A stretch of DNA of 64,000 nt, taken from assembly GCA_963768075.1 (NCBI GenBank), contig CAVYHD010000033.1, forward strand, positions 992,001 to 1,056,000, given 5' to 3'. The stretch is from QHXW01 sp963768075 (lineage in GTDB: Bacteria; Acidobacteriota; Terriglobia; Bryobacterales; Bryobacteraceae). The position numbers and the translations under genes are program-made. The notes under the pieces are model-generated. The model ran no database searches, was not told the DNA's origin, and saw only the letters and a list, made by a program, of their open reading frames with translations. Each line of letters begins with the position of its first letter. Position 1 is the stretch's first letter. Below are positions 25,481 through 34,976 of the stretch, in pieces.

Positions 25481-28168
25481 ATGGTCGGCAAAGTTCTGGC
25501 CCAATATCAGATCTCCGAAAAGCTGGGCGAGGGTGGCATGGGTGTCGTGTGGAAGGCGCGCGATACCCATCTGGACCGCTTCGTCGCTCTGAAAACCCTC
25601 TCCGCTGAAAGACTGGCCGACCCGGAACGCAAGCGCCGCTTCGTGCAGGAGGCCAAGGCCGCTTCCGCGTTGAACCATCCCAACATCGTTACCATTTACG
25701 ACATCGCGAACGATAACGGAATCGACTTCATCGCCATGGAGTACGTGGCGGGCAAAACGCTCGACCAGTTGATCGGCCGCAAGGGCCTGCGGCTGAATGA
25801 AGTGCTGAAGTATGCCGTGCAGATCGCCGGCGCGCTGGCGAAAGCCCACTCAGCGGGTATTATTCATCGCGATTTGAAACCGTCCAACATCATGGTGACC
25901 GAAAACGGCCTGGTCAAAGTGCTGGATTTCGGCTTGGCCAAGCTGGCCGAAACCGCAACCGGCGAATTTGGTGAAACGGCGACCGTGAGAGCTCCGGAAG
26001 GTCCCAGCACGGAAGAAGGCACGATCGTCGGGACCACGGCGTACATGTCGCCGGAACAGGCCGAAGGCAAGAAGGTGGACGCGCGCAGCGATATCTTTTC
26101 CTTCGGCTCCGTGCTCTACGAAATGGTGACTGGCCGGCGCGCCTTTCACGGCGATTCGAAACTCTCCACCCTCTCGGCAATTCTTAAAGACGAACCGAAA
26201 CCAGTAAGCAGTATCACGCCGGATGTGCCGCGAGATCTGGAGAAGATCATCTCGCGCTGTCTGCGCAAAGATCCGGAGTGTCGCTTCCAGCATATGGACG
26301 ATTTAAAAGTCGCCCTGCTGGATTTGAAGGACGAGTCGGAATCAGGCAAGCTGAGCGCGGTTTCCGCAATCAGACGCAGATCGCCGCTGCCATGGCTCGC
26401 TGGCACCGCCGTCCTGCTGCTCGCCGCGGTGGGAGTTGGGCTTTGGTTGCAGCGCCCGACACCTCACGCAGCCCCGAAGACCATTCCGCTGACCAGCTAC
26501 GCGGGCAATCAGATCACTCCCGCTTTTTCCCCCGATGGCAAACAGGTCGCGTTTGCGTGGGATGGCGAGCAAGGAGGTAATCTCGACATTTATGTGAAGC
26601 TCGTGGACGCCGGAACGCCGCTGAGACTCACGAGTTCCACGGCGAACGAACTATGGCCCGCCTGGTCGCCCGACGCCCGCTACCTCGCTTTTTGCCGGGA
26701 CAAATCAACCGGGCCGGCAATCCAGAGCTCGTCGTTGTTCGCACAGTTGCTTGGCACCTTCTCCGACCACATTGAAATCTGGATGGTCCCCGCGCTGGGC
26801 GGCGCGGAGCGGAAGTTGGGAGAATCGGCGGGATGTGGACTGTCCTGGTCTCCTGATGGGAAGTACCTGGCGTTCATGGACAAGAAGACGGCCCGAGAGT
26901 CCTACGGCATTTTTTTGCTCTCCGTCGAGACTGGCGCCAAGCGAAAGCTCACCTCGCCGCCTAACGAATACGTCGGGGATTTCAGTCCCCGATTCTCTCC
27001 CGATAGTAAGTCGCTCGCGTTTGTTAGATCTCCTTCCTATCTTAGCGGCGAGGTCTATGTGTTGCCCGTCACCCCCGATGGAACGCCAACGGGTGAACCT
27101 CGGCGGCTGACTGCAGATGGACGATTAATTTTTGGTCTCGACTGGGCTGCGGACAGTCGGAGCATCGTGTATTCGTCCGGCCAATTCGGCAGCACGAATC
27201 TGTTGACGATCTCGGCGTCCGGAGGGGCGCCCGAGCGCCTTGCCGTCGCGGGTGAGAACCCTACGGCACTCTCTATTTCTCGTAGCGGCAGTCGATTGGT
27301 TTACGAACGCGACGTGTCCGACCCCAATATCTGGCGAATTTCCGGCCTCAACTCGTCAGACAAGACAAGTGCGCCCTCGAGATTCATTGCCTCCACCCAA
27401 CCGGATCAAGATCCCCAATTCTCTCCCGATGGCACAAGAATCGTTTTCAGTTCGGCCCGCTCCGGCAGCTACGAGATTTGGGTCTGCGACCGCGAAGGGC
27501 GGAATCCGGCGCAACTGACTTCTTACGACGGCATCCAACTGGGGAGCCCTCGATGGTCCCCAGATAGCCGCTGGATTGTTTTCGACAGCCCCAAGGCCGG
27601 CAATTCCGATATTTACGTCATCAGCGCAGATGGGGGTCCGTCCCGCCGCCTAACCAGTGGACCGTCTAATAACGTGCGTCCGAGCTGGTCCCAGGACGGC
27701 CGGTGGATCTACTTCGGTTCCAATCGGAGTGGAGATTGGCAGATCTGGAGACAGCCTGCGCAGGGCGGCCCAGCCGAACAGGTTACCAAGACAAAGGGCG
27801 GCAGAGAAGCGTTCGAATCGCTCGACGGCAAGTTTGTTTACTACGCGAAGTTGGGTGCGCAGGGTATTTGGAAGGTGCCAGTAGCGGGCGGTGAGGAAAC
27901 TCAAGTGCTTGACAAGGGCGGGTTGAGCCGTTGGGCGCTAACTGGTCAGGGAATCTGCTTTTTCAACCTTAGTAACTCGACTGGGCCCGCCCTCAAGTTC
28001 TACAATTTCTCGACCGGCAAGGTAACATTCGTCAGAGAGTTTTCGAAGGACACACATATCGACACTGGTTCCACCGCGCTGACTGTCTCTCCCGACGGCC
28101 GCTGGATTCTATACACGCAGATCGATAAAGCCGGCAGTAATCTAATGCTGGTGGAAAACTATCGTTGA
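25481..28168 (+). CDS. Membrane Ser/Thr protein kinase with a TolB-like beta-propeller sensor
   Basis: 895 residues. Kinase domain (~9-285): glycine loop GEGGMG (16-21), VALK lysine K38, HRDLKPSN with D131, DFGLA (149-153), and YMSPEQ in place of APE. One TM at ~308-325 (PWLAGTAVLLLAAVGVGLWL). The outer part is a run of PD40/TolB repeats: PAFSPDGKQVAF, PAWSPDARYLAF, LSWSPDGKYLAF, PRFSPDSKSLAF, PQFSPDGTRIVF, PRWSPDSRWIVF, PSWSQDGRWIYF. This Hanks-type kinase plus propeller layout is common in Acidobacteriota; ligand unknown. Its stop lies 2 bp from the convergent gene's stop. Confidence 0.93.
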   Translation: MVGKVLAQYQISEKLGEGGMGVVWKARDTHLDRFVALKTLSAERLADPERKRRFVQEAKAASALNHPNIVTIYDIANDNGIDFIAMEYVAGKTLDQLIGRKGLRLNEVLKYAVQIAGALAKAHSAGIIHRDLKPSNIMVTENGLVKVLDFGLAKLAETATGEFGETATVRAPEGPSTEEGTIVGTTAYMSPEQAEGKKVDARSDIFSFGSVLYEMVTGRRAFHGDSKLSTLSAILKDEPKPVSSITPDVPRDLEKIISRCLRKDPECRFQHMDDLKVALLDLKDESESGKLSAVSAIRRRSPLPWLAGTAVLLLAAVGVGLWLQRPTPHAAPKTIPLTSYAGNQITPAFSPDGKQVAFAWDGEQGGNLDIYVKLVDAGTPLRLTSSTANELWPAWSPDARYLAFCRDKSTGPAIQSSSLFAQLLGTFSDHIEIWMVPALGGAERKLGESAGCGLSWSPDGKYLAFMDKKTARESYGIFLLSVETGAKRKLTSPPNEYVGDFSPRFSPDSKSLAFVRSPSYLSGEVYVLPVTPDGTPTGEPRRLTADGRLIFGLDWAADSRSIVYSSGQFGSTNLLTISASGGAPERLAVAGENPTALSISRSGSRLVYERDVSDPNIWRISGLNSSDKTSAPSRFIASTQPDQDPQFSPDGTRIVFSSARSGSYEIWVCDREGRNPAQLTSYDGIQLGSPRWSPDSRWIVFDSPKAGNSDIYVISADGGPSRRLTSGPSNNVRPSWSQDGRWIYFGSNRSGDWQIWRQPAQGGPAEQVTKTKGGREAFESLDGKFVYYAKLGAQGIWKVPVAGGEETQVLDKGGLSRWALTGQGICFFNLSNSTGPALKFYNFSTGKVTFVREFSKDTHIDTGSTALTVSPDGRWILYTQIDKAGSNLMLVENYR

Positions 28169-28170
28169 TT

Positions 28171-29136
28171 CTACTTCCCCACCAGCGGCAACAACACCCG
28201 ATCCAGTTCCGCGTCGGTCCATTCGCGGATGTGCACGTTCTTGTGCAGCGTCCAGCGTTCGATGTGAACTACGGATGCTCCGGGCGCAAGTTTCGTCATC
28301 GGCCCCAGCGTTTCCTGCTCCAGAAATTCGGCGTTGGTGAACGTTTCAAACGATGCCCCGAGATCCGGATATGTCTTCTTCGGGTCCGCATCGCATCGCT
28401 TGATGAACAGATCCGAGCCGAGCAGAAAGGCCGCCCAGGTGTGCTGGTTAAAACTTCCGAGCTTCTGCGGCTGGCCGTGGTTGTTCGGGTCCTGCCGAAG
28501 AATCAGATATTTTTTCGTAAACTGCCAACGCTTGTCGCTCAGATCGCTGAACGCCCACATCACCAGAGGATTTGTTGGCGCCAAGTCCTCGGGATGCGTT
28601 CCGCGCGGCGGAAATCCGTGAATACCCACGCCGCCCTGCGCCATCATCGAAAGTGCCCACGGCGCCAACTCCAGGGTCGTCTTGTTGGTGTTCTTGATCC
28701 GATGTAGCACCTCTACACCGGGTCCGCTCGCTGACATTTTCACCGTGATCTGTTTCTCGAGTCCCGTCAGCGGTTCCACCGGTTCGGTCGCTTCCAGAAC
28801 GTCGCCCTTGATGGAGATGTGCACCGGACCGTTATCCGGCGCATAAGTTTTCACCGCATCTTCCGGCGCGAACCAAATGCGATGCCCGCCTCGAAGCTGC
28901 CATTTCTCTTCACCGGATTTGCCCAGCCCTTCGGCGAACTCTTTGAAGACGTTCTGCCCGTTCGGGAAAGCGTAGCGCATGATCCGCGGGCCGATGTCGC
29001 TCGTGATGATCAACTCGACATCCCCGTTCGAGATGCGATAGCTATTCGGCCAGCCTTTGTAATCGGTCTTTTCAATTTTCACTGCGGCCATAGAAGTGAG
29101 AGAGAGGCACAAGCCCAGTCCAATCGTTTTCCACAT
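28171..29136 (-). CDS. Secreted galactose-mutarotase-like (DUF4380-type) protein
   Basis: 321 residues with signal peptide MWKTIGLGLCLSLTSMAA. The body is beta-rich (NSYRISNGDVELIITSDIGP, RIMRYAFPNGQNVF, LRGGHRIWFAPED, HRIKNTNKTTLELAPWALSM) in the manner of the aldose-1-epimerase fold; GGHRIWFAPED resembles the substrate-side motif of DUF4380 proteins. Enzymatic activity is not established. Lies downstream of another exported-protein gene on the same strand (43 bp), possibly the same transcript. Confidence 0.7.
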   Translation of the reverse strand: MWKTIGLGLCLSLTSMAAVKIEKTDYKGWPNSYRISNGDVELIITSDIGPRIMRYAFPNGQNVFKEFAEGLGKSGEEKWQLRGGHRIWFAPEDAVKTYAPDNGPVHISIKGDVLEATEPVEPLTGLEKQITVKMSASGPGVEVLHRIKNTNKTTLELAPWALSMMAQGGVGIHGFPPRGTHPEDLAPTNPLVMWAFSDLSDKRWQFTKKYLILRQDPNNHGQPQKLGSFNQHTWAAFLLGSDLFIKRCDADPKKTYPDLGASFETFTNAEFLEQETLGPMTKLAPGASVVHIERWTLHKNVHIREWTDAELDRVLLPLVGK

Positions 29137-29179
29137 CGATTGGCTATTATGCCGCAGATTTGCCGGGAACGGGCGGTTG

Positions 29180-30199
29180 CTACGGTTTGTTGGGACCCAA
29201 CGTCACGGTGCCCATGTCCCGCTCGGAGGATTGAATGCTCAGGCCCTGTTCGGCGGGCGGCTTGACCACTTTGGCAACCGGTGTGGCCGCCTGCTGCATG
29301 CGCGCCACTTGGGCTTCCCACATTTTCTTCAATTGATCCCCCGTCACCAACACCGAAATGCGCACAGTCTTCGCGTCGGCAGTCAGCTTCAGAGCTTTGG
29401 GATCGAGTCCGGAAGGATTCTGCTTGCTGGCGGCCGCCAGACCGACGAAAAATCCGAGTGTATTTCGAAGTTGTTCGGCCTCTTGGTCGTTGTGCGTCAT
29501 GAGGTCGGCCCCCAATTCCAGGTTGGCAGTGAGCTTGACCCCACCACTTAGCTGTTGGATGGATCGTGCTAAGTCGCTTGCCTGCTTCATTTGTGGGTTT
29601 GCGTCGCCAGAGGTCATTTCGCTTAGAGGTGTCGTGGAAATCACCCAAATATCATACCGATCGCTCAGAGAAACCACTTGAGACGCCAGGTCCGCATTCA
29701 AAACCGTGTGGTTTTTCTGTCGCCGGATCGCCGCTTTGACCTGGTCGAGATCGCCCCCTACGACGGTGGTGCCATCCAGGAATGCGAACGCTCCCTTACT
29801 TTCGGAAGGGTTATCCATAATCTGCACGCCTTCATAGGTTTGCGGCGTGCGCCCTGTGCTCGCAGCCGCTGCGCTGATCTTGGCGGCATCGAAAGATCCA
29901 CGAACCAGGAATAACGTGGGGCCGTTCGTTCCTTTGCCGGTCGAGGCAATGAGAATCTCTTTAAGGTCCTTGGTGGGGTCAAATCCCGTCTTTTGTAGCA
30001 TTAGCTGAACATCCGGCGCCCGCCGTTGCATCTCGGCGCCCATCTGTTTGCCGATTTGGGAGGAAAGAATTCCTTCCACGTTGACACCCACTAGAACGCG
30101 GGCATCCGGCATCACCAGGTTGAGAAGGGACGGGTCAGCGCCGCAGGCGGCCATGGCAAATGCCAGAGCCACTCCGAACAATCTCCGCAAAATTGCCAC
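29180..30199 (-). CDS. Exported protein or lipoprotein of unknown function
   Basis: 339 residues with leader MAILRRLFGVALAFAMAACG; the C in AMAAC could be a lipobox cysteine though the motif is weak. The mature part has VMPDARVLVGVNVEGI, FLVRGSFDAAKISAAAA and LDGTTVVGGDLDQVKAAIRR, reminiscent of Acidobacterial proteins that compare a computed quantity within periplasmic domains; no firm family. It follows the sigma and anti-sigma genes on the same strand after ~100 bp and could belong to their regulon. Confidence 0.6.
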   Translation of the reverse strand: MAILRRLFGVALAFAMAACGADPSLLNLVMPDARVLVGVNVEGILSSQIGKQMGAEMQRRAPDVQLMLQKTGFDPTKDLKEILIASTGKGTNGPTLFLVRGSFDAAKISAAAASTGRTPQTYEGVQIMDNPSESKGAFAFLDGTTVVGGDLDQVKAAIRRQKNHTVLNADLASQVVSLSDRYDIWVISTTPLSEMTSGDANPQMKQASDLARSIQQLSGGVKLTANLELGADLMTHNDQEAEQLRNTLGFFVGLAAASKQNPSGLDPKALKLTADAKTVRISVLVTGDQLKKMWEAQVARMQQAATPVAKVVKPPAEQGLSIQSSERDMGTVTLGPNKP

Positions 30200-30300
30200 G
30201 AGGCACGATCCTCCTGACTCTGGTATCGCTCTCAGAGTCGGAGTACGGCAATACTGAAAAAGGTTAACACCTTGTATTTGCTGGGCTTAGTTGCGTAGCT

Positions 30301-30537
30301 CTAACCCCCGCTTTCGAGCAGCATATCTCGTCCCGCGGCGCGAGTCTTCGGGTGCCGCATAGGCCTGAGTGTGCTGCGGAGCGACTGAACAAAGCTCAAA
30401 AGCTGCTCCGCCGTCTCGATGCACGAATGACAAATGAGCAAGTGCTCTTCGAGTTGCCCCGATTCTTGCTCGGAAAGGGCCCCGAACAGGTACCGCTCGA
30501 TAACTTCCTCGGTGGGGTGCTGATCCATCGTCTCCAT
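30301..30537 (-). CDS. Putative zinc-finger anti-sigma factor
   Basis: 78 residues. H-x3-C-x2-C is visible as HLLICHSC near residues 32-39, preceded by YLFGALSEQESGQLEEHLL, the standard zf-HC2/ZAS layout. It has no membrane segment, so it would be a soluble anti-sigma factor. Located 153 bp downstream of a sigma-70-like gene on the same strand, its likely partner. Confidence 0.75.
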   Translation of the reverse strand: METMDQHPTEEVIERYLFGALSEQESGQLEEHLLICHSCIETAEQLLSFVQSLRSTLRPMRHPKTRAAGRDMLLESGG

Positions 30538-30690
30538 TTATATGTACGACCCTTCTCCCCCCTCCGCCCCAAGATTGGTGCGCGAAGCCGCATTTGCGGG
30601 GAGGTGGGGTTCCCGATTCTGAATGTTAAAGTGTTTCCAACCTGGGGAGGTTCTCAACAACTTTTCGTTAAATGACCGGAAATAGTTCCA

Positions 30691-31221
30691 CTACGCAACA
30701 TTTATCCGTTGTGAATTCCTGGTATTAAATTCAGTCCGTGCCTTGGACCGAATCGCCCGGAACTGATCTGGCGTCAGTTTGAGGGCCTTCAAGAACGATT
30801 CTGGTGACTGCCGCAGCACATAACATCTCCTTAATGCGTCCCGTTCTACCGGAGATAACCCTTCTAATACTCCTTTGGCCAAGGCCACTGCCCCGTCCTT
30901 CGCAGGGGCAGCCGGCCCTTTTTGGGGGATGGGGAAGCGCTGGACGATCACCCGGCGGATGAGCGTGGTCACGCCCGCGCCCTCCACGGACGGGTCGTCC
31001 CGGATCGTCCGCACCACCAAATCGAGGACCTCCACCACCTGCTGCTCGACATTCAGGCTGCCCGACCGGCGTTGGATCAAAAAGCGTGCGCCCGGGTAAA
31101 AGACGCGCCCCAGCTCGCCGGCCGCGTCCTCGTTGCCGGCGCGAATCGCGCTCACCACTTCCGCCAGGTGGCGCTCATCGGGTATCGGCGTAGAAACACG
31201 GGTCTTGAGTCGAGACTTCAT
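30691..31221 (-). CDS. ECF-like sigma-70 family RNA polymerase sigma factor (divergent)
   Basis: 176 residues. RAGNEDAAGELGRVFYPGAR fits region 2 and GLSPVERDALRRCYVLRQSP with LKALKLTPDQFRAIRSKART fits the region 4 helix-turn-helix. The linker is longer and more basic than usual (PQKGPAAPAKDGAVALAKG). Its neighbour downstream is a zinc-finger anti-sigma gene. No recognisable ECF promoter was found upstream. Confidence 0.75.
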   Translation of the reverse strand: MKSRLKTRVSTPIPDERHLAEVVSAIRAGNEDAAGELGRVFYPGARFLIQRRSGSLNVEQQVVEVLDLVVRTIRDDPSVEGAGVTTLIRRVIVQRFPIPQKGPAAPAKDGAVALAKGVLEGLSPVERDALRRCYVLRQSPESFLKALKLTPDQFRAIRSKARTEFNTRNSQRINVA

Positions 31222-31296
31222 AAACGCTACTCCCTCGATGAAAGGAAACAGCTTAGTGTGTGATGCGGGGAATTTCTCTCAAAAATTTTGGCGCTG

Positions 31297-32325
31297 TCAG
31301 GGCCGGGGCGGCGGACCTGCGAGCCCGGGCACGCCGCCGAGGGTGAGCGCGCTTCTGACAGCGAGCACAATGGACTTTGCCACGGCTTCGGCGGCTGCTA
31401 CCCCGAGGGTATTCAAGTCCGCTGTTTCGTCTCCCAGGGAGAGTGCGAAGCACAGATCGCCGTCGAACGCGGTATGCACGGGAAAGATGGTGCGGGCCAT
31501 GCCGAGGTTGGCCATTTCGGCCAGCCGGGTAGCGCCGACCTTGGACAGTTTGACATTGGTGGCCACGACGGCGAGGGTGGTGTTTTGCCGGCCAAAGCTA
31601 CCACGGGCGCCGCGCTTCATTTCCGCTTGGGTATCGGCCAGTTCGGTGCTGTTGCGCGCGCGCCGGGCACCCGCGATCAGCTTGTTCGTCTCGGGATCGA
31701 GAACATCGCCGAACGCATTCACAGCCACCAACGCCGCCACACGCACCTTCTCCGTCAAATTCACGGTCACTGAGCCGATGCCCGACTTCATGGCCCGCTC
31801 CATACCAAAGATCTTGCCAATGGTGGCGCCGGTTCCCGCGCCGAGGGCGCCTGATTTGACGGGATCCGCGGTGGCAGCCGCAGCGGCGGCCTCACCCATT
31901 TCGCGGCTGGGCCGCACGTTCGGCTTGCCAATGGCAAGGTCGAACAGAATGGCGCACGGGACGATGGGTACGACAGCCACGCCAGTTTGGAATCCGACTC
32001 CCCGGTGTTCGAGAAAGCGCCGCACGCCCGAAGCGGCTTCCAGTCCGAAGGCGCTGCCGCCGGCCAGCACGACAGCGTGCACCTTGTCGGTGATGTGAGC
32101 CGGGCGCAGGGCGTCGATTTCCTCGGTTCCAGTGGCGGCGCCACGAATGTCGATACCTCCGACGGCGCCCGCCTCACACAGAATGACGGTACAACCGGTG
32201 AGCGCGTCATAGTCGGACGCGTGGCCCACGCGAAGGCCCGAAATGTCGGTAAGTCCTTTCGTAGTTGTATGGTAGCATCGAGAGCGAGGTGGCTCTCCGT
32301 TGCCCGGATTTCTAGTCAGAATCAT
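31297..32325 (-). CDS. P1-family (DmpA/NylC-type) autoprocessing peptidase or amidohydrolase
   Basis: 342 residues. TDISGLRVGHASD, AGGSAFGLEAASGVRRFLE and GALGAGTGATIGK are P1-family signatures. The autocleavage site is visible as GRQN|TTLAVVATN: cleavage before the first Thr would give the N-terminal nucleophile, as in NylC-like enzymes where Asn|Thr is cut. Substrates range from N-terminal D-amino acids to nylon oligomers; none can be assigned. The only ATG (32325) makes the 5' end overlap the divergent mlaE start by 26 bp, so the true start may be downstream at an unusual codon. Confidence 0.85.
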   Translation of the reverse strand: MILTRNPGNGEPPRSRCYHTTTKGLTDISGLRVGHASDYDALTGCTVILCEAGAVGGIDIRGAATGTEEIDALRPAHITDKVHAVVLAGGSAFGLEAASGVRRFLEHRGVGFQTGVAVVPIVPCAILFDLAIGKPNVRPSREMGEAAAAAATADPVKSGALGAGTGATIGKIFGMERAMKSGIGSVTVNLTEKVRVAALVAVNAFGDVLDPETNKLIAGARRARNSTELADTQAEMKRGARGSFGRQNTTLAVVATNVKLSKVGATRLAEMANLGMARTIFPVHTAFDGDLCFALSLGDETADLNTLGVAAAEAVAKSIVLAVRSALTLGGVPGLAGPPPRP

Positions 32326-33070
32326 TCTGTCTATACAGGAATTCTATCTACTTACCGGCACGGCGCTTCGCAACGTCTTCCGGGGACCGCATTACTCCGA
32401 CGACATCATTTTGCAGATGGACAGCATCGGCGTTGGAAGCCTGCTGATCGTAGTAATGGTCGGATTTTTCACCGGGGCCACAATGACGATGCAGCTAGCG
32501 CGCGCGCTGGCACAGTGGGGGCAGCAAGGCCAGGTGGGCACGGCGGTGGCCATCACGCTGGTTCGCGAGCTGGGGCCGGCGCTCACGGCGTTGTTAGTGG
32601 CTGGGCGAAACTCGTCGGGCATCGCGAGCGAACTTGGGTCTATGAAAGTCACCGAGCAGATCGATGCGATGCGGGCGTTGGGCACCGATCCCATCCAGAA
32701 ACTGGTGACTCCGCGTTTAATCGCCACGTGCGTGATGCTGCCGCTATTGACGATCATCGCGGATTTTGTCGGATTGTTCGGCGGATACCTGATCGCCGTG
32801 TTCCTGGTTGACGTTCCCGGGTCGGTGTATTGGAGCACGGCGTGGCGGGCGCTGGTGTGGATGGATGTGGCGCAGGGTCTGCTAAAGCCATTCGTCTTCG
32901 CTTTCGTGATCGCGCTAGTGGGTTGTTATTACGGTCTGCGGGCAACTGGTGGAACACAGGGCGTAGGCCGTGCGACCACACAAGCCGTTGTGACGGCATC
33001 GGTGCTGATCTTCGTTCTCACGGTCTTCCTGACGCGCATCTTCACCAGCAATTTGGTCTCTAACTCCTAA
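32300..33070 (+). CDS. mlaE: MlaE-family ABC permease for lipid transport
   Basis: 256 residues from a TTG. Five or so TM segments; GFFTGATMTMQLARALAQWG, ELGPALTALLVAGRNSSGIA and SELGSMKVTEQIDAMRALG (the EQIDAL-like coupling element) identify the MlaE/YrbE family. With MlaF and MlaD it forms a complex trafficking phospholipid between the membranes. First gene of an operon in which every junction is within a few nt; the stop overlaps mlaF (TAATG). Confidence 0.93.
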   Translation: MPGFLVRIILSIQEFYLLTGTALRNVFRGPHYSDDIILQMDSIGVGSLLIVVMVGFFTGATMTMQLARALAQWGQQGQVGTAVAITLVRELGPALTALLVAGRNSSGIASELGSMKVTEQIDAMRALGTDPIQKLVTPRLIATCVMLPLLTIIADFVGLFGGYLIAVFLVDVPGSVYWSTAWRALVWMDVAQGLLKPFVFAFVIALVGCYYGLRATGGTQGVGRATTQAVVTASVLIFVLTVFLTRIFTSNLVSNS

Positions 33071-33900
33071 TGCCCGCCGACGGCGTGAAATCTGTTGTGC
33101 GATTCGAGCACGTCTCGGTGTCCTTCGACGAGACGCCGGCGCTCAAGGACCTCTCGTTCGAGGTCCCGGAAGGCGAAGCGCGCATCATTCTAGGCGCAGC
33201 CAGCAGCGGAAAAACGGTTTTGTTGAAGACAGCCATCGGTTTGGTGCGTCCCGATTCCGGATCAGTGTATCTACTAGGAAAGGACATCACACTGATGACG
33301 GAGCGCGAGATGTTTGAGGTTCGCAGCAAAGTGGGGATGCTGTTCCAGGAGAGCGCGCTGTTCGATTCGCTAACCATCGAAGAAAATGTGGCCTACCCGC
33401 TGCTGAATCATAAGGCCGTTCAGTGTCCGGCGGAGGATGTCGAGAAGCGCGTCAAAGAAGCGCTGCACTTCGTGGAATTGGACCAGACCCTGGCGCGCTT
33501 TCCGAGCGAACTGTCGGGCGGCATGCGGCGCCGGGCCGCGATCGCCCGCGCCGTCGTGACCGGCCCGCCGCTGCTGCTGTATGATTCGCCGACAGCGGGC
33601 CTCGATCCGGTCACAGCCCATACGATCATGGCGCTGGTGATCAAGGAGCGCGACCTGTCGAATACCACTACGCTAATCGTGACGCATCGCTACCAGGATG
33701 GACTTTTGATGGCGAATTTTCGATACAATCCGGACAATGGCCAGCTCGTACCGGCGCGCGAGAACGGACACCGACCCCAACTCCGCACAAAATTCATCGT
33801 GATGCGGGAAGGACAACTGGTGTTTGAGGGCACAGAGGCGGAACTCGAGGCGGTGGACGATCCCTACATTTCCAAATTCCGAAAACAGGGGGGCGGATAG
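33070..33900 (+). CDS. mlaF: MlaF-family ABC transporter ATPase
   Basis: 276 residues. Walker A is GAASSGKT (with A for the usual G/P), signature LSGGMRRRAAIARAV, Walker B LLLYDSPTAGLD, and H-loop IVTHRYQDG. The partner of the MlaE permease. The C-terminal region after the H-loop has an inserted FRYNPDNGQLVPARENG before VMREGQLVFEG. ATG overlaps the mlaE stop and the stop lies 2 nt before mlaD. Confidence 0.93.
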   Translation: MPADGVKSVVRFEHVSVSFDETPALKDLSFEVPEGEARIILGAASSGKTVLLKTAIGLVRPDSGSVYLLGKDITLMTEREMFEVRSKVGMLFQESALFDSLTIEENVAYPLLNHKAVQCPAEDVEKRVKEALHFVELDQTLARFPSELSGGMRRRAAIARAVVTGPPLLLYDSPTAGLDPVTAHTIMALVIKERDLSNTTTLIVTHRYQDGLLMANFRYNPDNGQLVPARENGHRPQLRTKFIVMREGQLVFEGTEAELEAVDDPYISKFRKQGGG

Positions 33901-33902
33901 CT

Positions 33903-34976
33903 ATGGCTGATCCTCAAAAGGTGAGCTTTGCGAAGCTTCGCGTGGGGATTATGGCGATCGTGGCCATGGCGATCGTGGCCGTACTGATCATTTTGCTGAC
34001 CAAAGAGAAGTCGCTGTTCACGCGCACGTTTCCGCTGCGCACATTCATGGACGATTCGTCTGGAATGGCCGAGGGAGCCCCGGTGCGGCTGAACGGGATT
34101 CCGGCCGGGGAAGTGGATGCGTTGAAGCTCTCGGGATCGAAGGACCCGCGGAGAATTGTCGAAATCGACATGTCCATTCGTTACGAATACCTCTCGGCGA
34201 TACCGAAGGACTCGATGGCGGGGATCGCTGCGTCCAATCTGCTCGGCGACAAGTTCATCGACATCACACAGGGTAGCGCCGCCGAACACGTGCAGCCTGG
34301 GGACGAGATTCGCAGCGCACCGAATCAAGATATTCCGCAGCTGATGGCGGAGAGCGCGAGTCTGCTGGCGCAGTTTCAGAGTTTGCTGACACGGGTGAAT
34401 GCGATCCTGACTTACGTAGAGGCAGGCAAAGGCAACCTGGGCAAATTTCTGAAGGACGAAGAGCTGTTTGCCCGGTTGAACAGCTCCGTGGCGGAAGCGC
34501 AGCAGATCCTGACGACGGTACGGACGGGCAACGGCACGATCAGCCATCTTCTGAATGACCCCAGTTTGTATGACAGTCTGCGGGCGCCGCTCGATAAACT
34601 CAATTCGATTCTGGCGGACCTGGAGCAAGGGCACGGCACAGCCGGAAAGCTACTGAAAGATGAAGCGCTGTTCAACGATTTGCGCCAGGCGACGTCGCAG
34701 GCCAATCAGCTACTCGCCGATTTGCAGGCGGGACGGGGCAGCGCGGGCAAGCTCCTGAAGGACGATACACTTTACAACAACATGGCTCACCTGATCGCCA
34801 ATGTAGACACGACGGTGGACAAGCTGAATTCCGGACAAGGAACGATGGGGCAACTGCTGGTGAACCCGCAGTTGTACGAGAGCTTGAATGGCGCCACGAA
34901 CGAGTTGCGCCTTTTGCTACAGCAGGCGCGGGCGAATCCGAAGAAGTTCTTCCAACTGAAGATCTCACTGTTTTGA
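33903..34976 (+). CDS. mlaD: MlaD-family MCE-domain protein with C-terminal repeats
   Basis: 357 residues. N-terminal TM (RVGIMAIVAMAIVAVLIILL), one MCE domain (residues ~40-125: GMAEGAPVRLNGIPAGEVDA, LLGDKFIDITQGS), then a long helical C-terminal part with five repeats ending in G-x-G-x-x-(G/S)-x-LL-x-(D/N)-x-x-L-(F/Y): GKGNLGKFLKDEELF, GNGTISHLLNDPSLY, GHGTAGKLLKDEALF, GRGSAGKLLKDDTLY, GQGTMGQLLVNPQLY. Periplasmic lipid carrier component of an Mla-type system; the repeats may form the stalk. Confidence 0.92.
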   Translation: MADPQKVSFAKLRVGIMAIVAMAIVAVLIILLTKEKSLFTRTFPLRTFMDDSSGMAEGAPVRLNGIPAGEVDALKLSGSKDPRRIVEIDMSIRYEYLSAIPKDSMAGIAASNLLGDKFIDITQGSAAEHVQPGDEIRSAPNQDIPQLMAESASLLAQFQSLLTRVNAILTYVEAGKGNLGKFLKDEELFARLNSSVAEAQQILTTVRTGNGTISHLLNDPSLYDSLRAPLDKLNSILADLEQGHGTAGKLLKDEALFNDLRQATSQANQLLADLQAGRGSAGKLLKDDTLYNNMAHLIANVDTTVDKLNSGQGTMGQLLVNPQLYESLNGATNELRLLLQQARANPKKFFQLKISLF

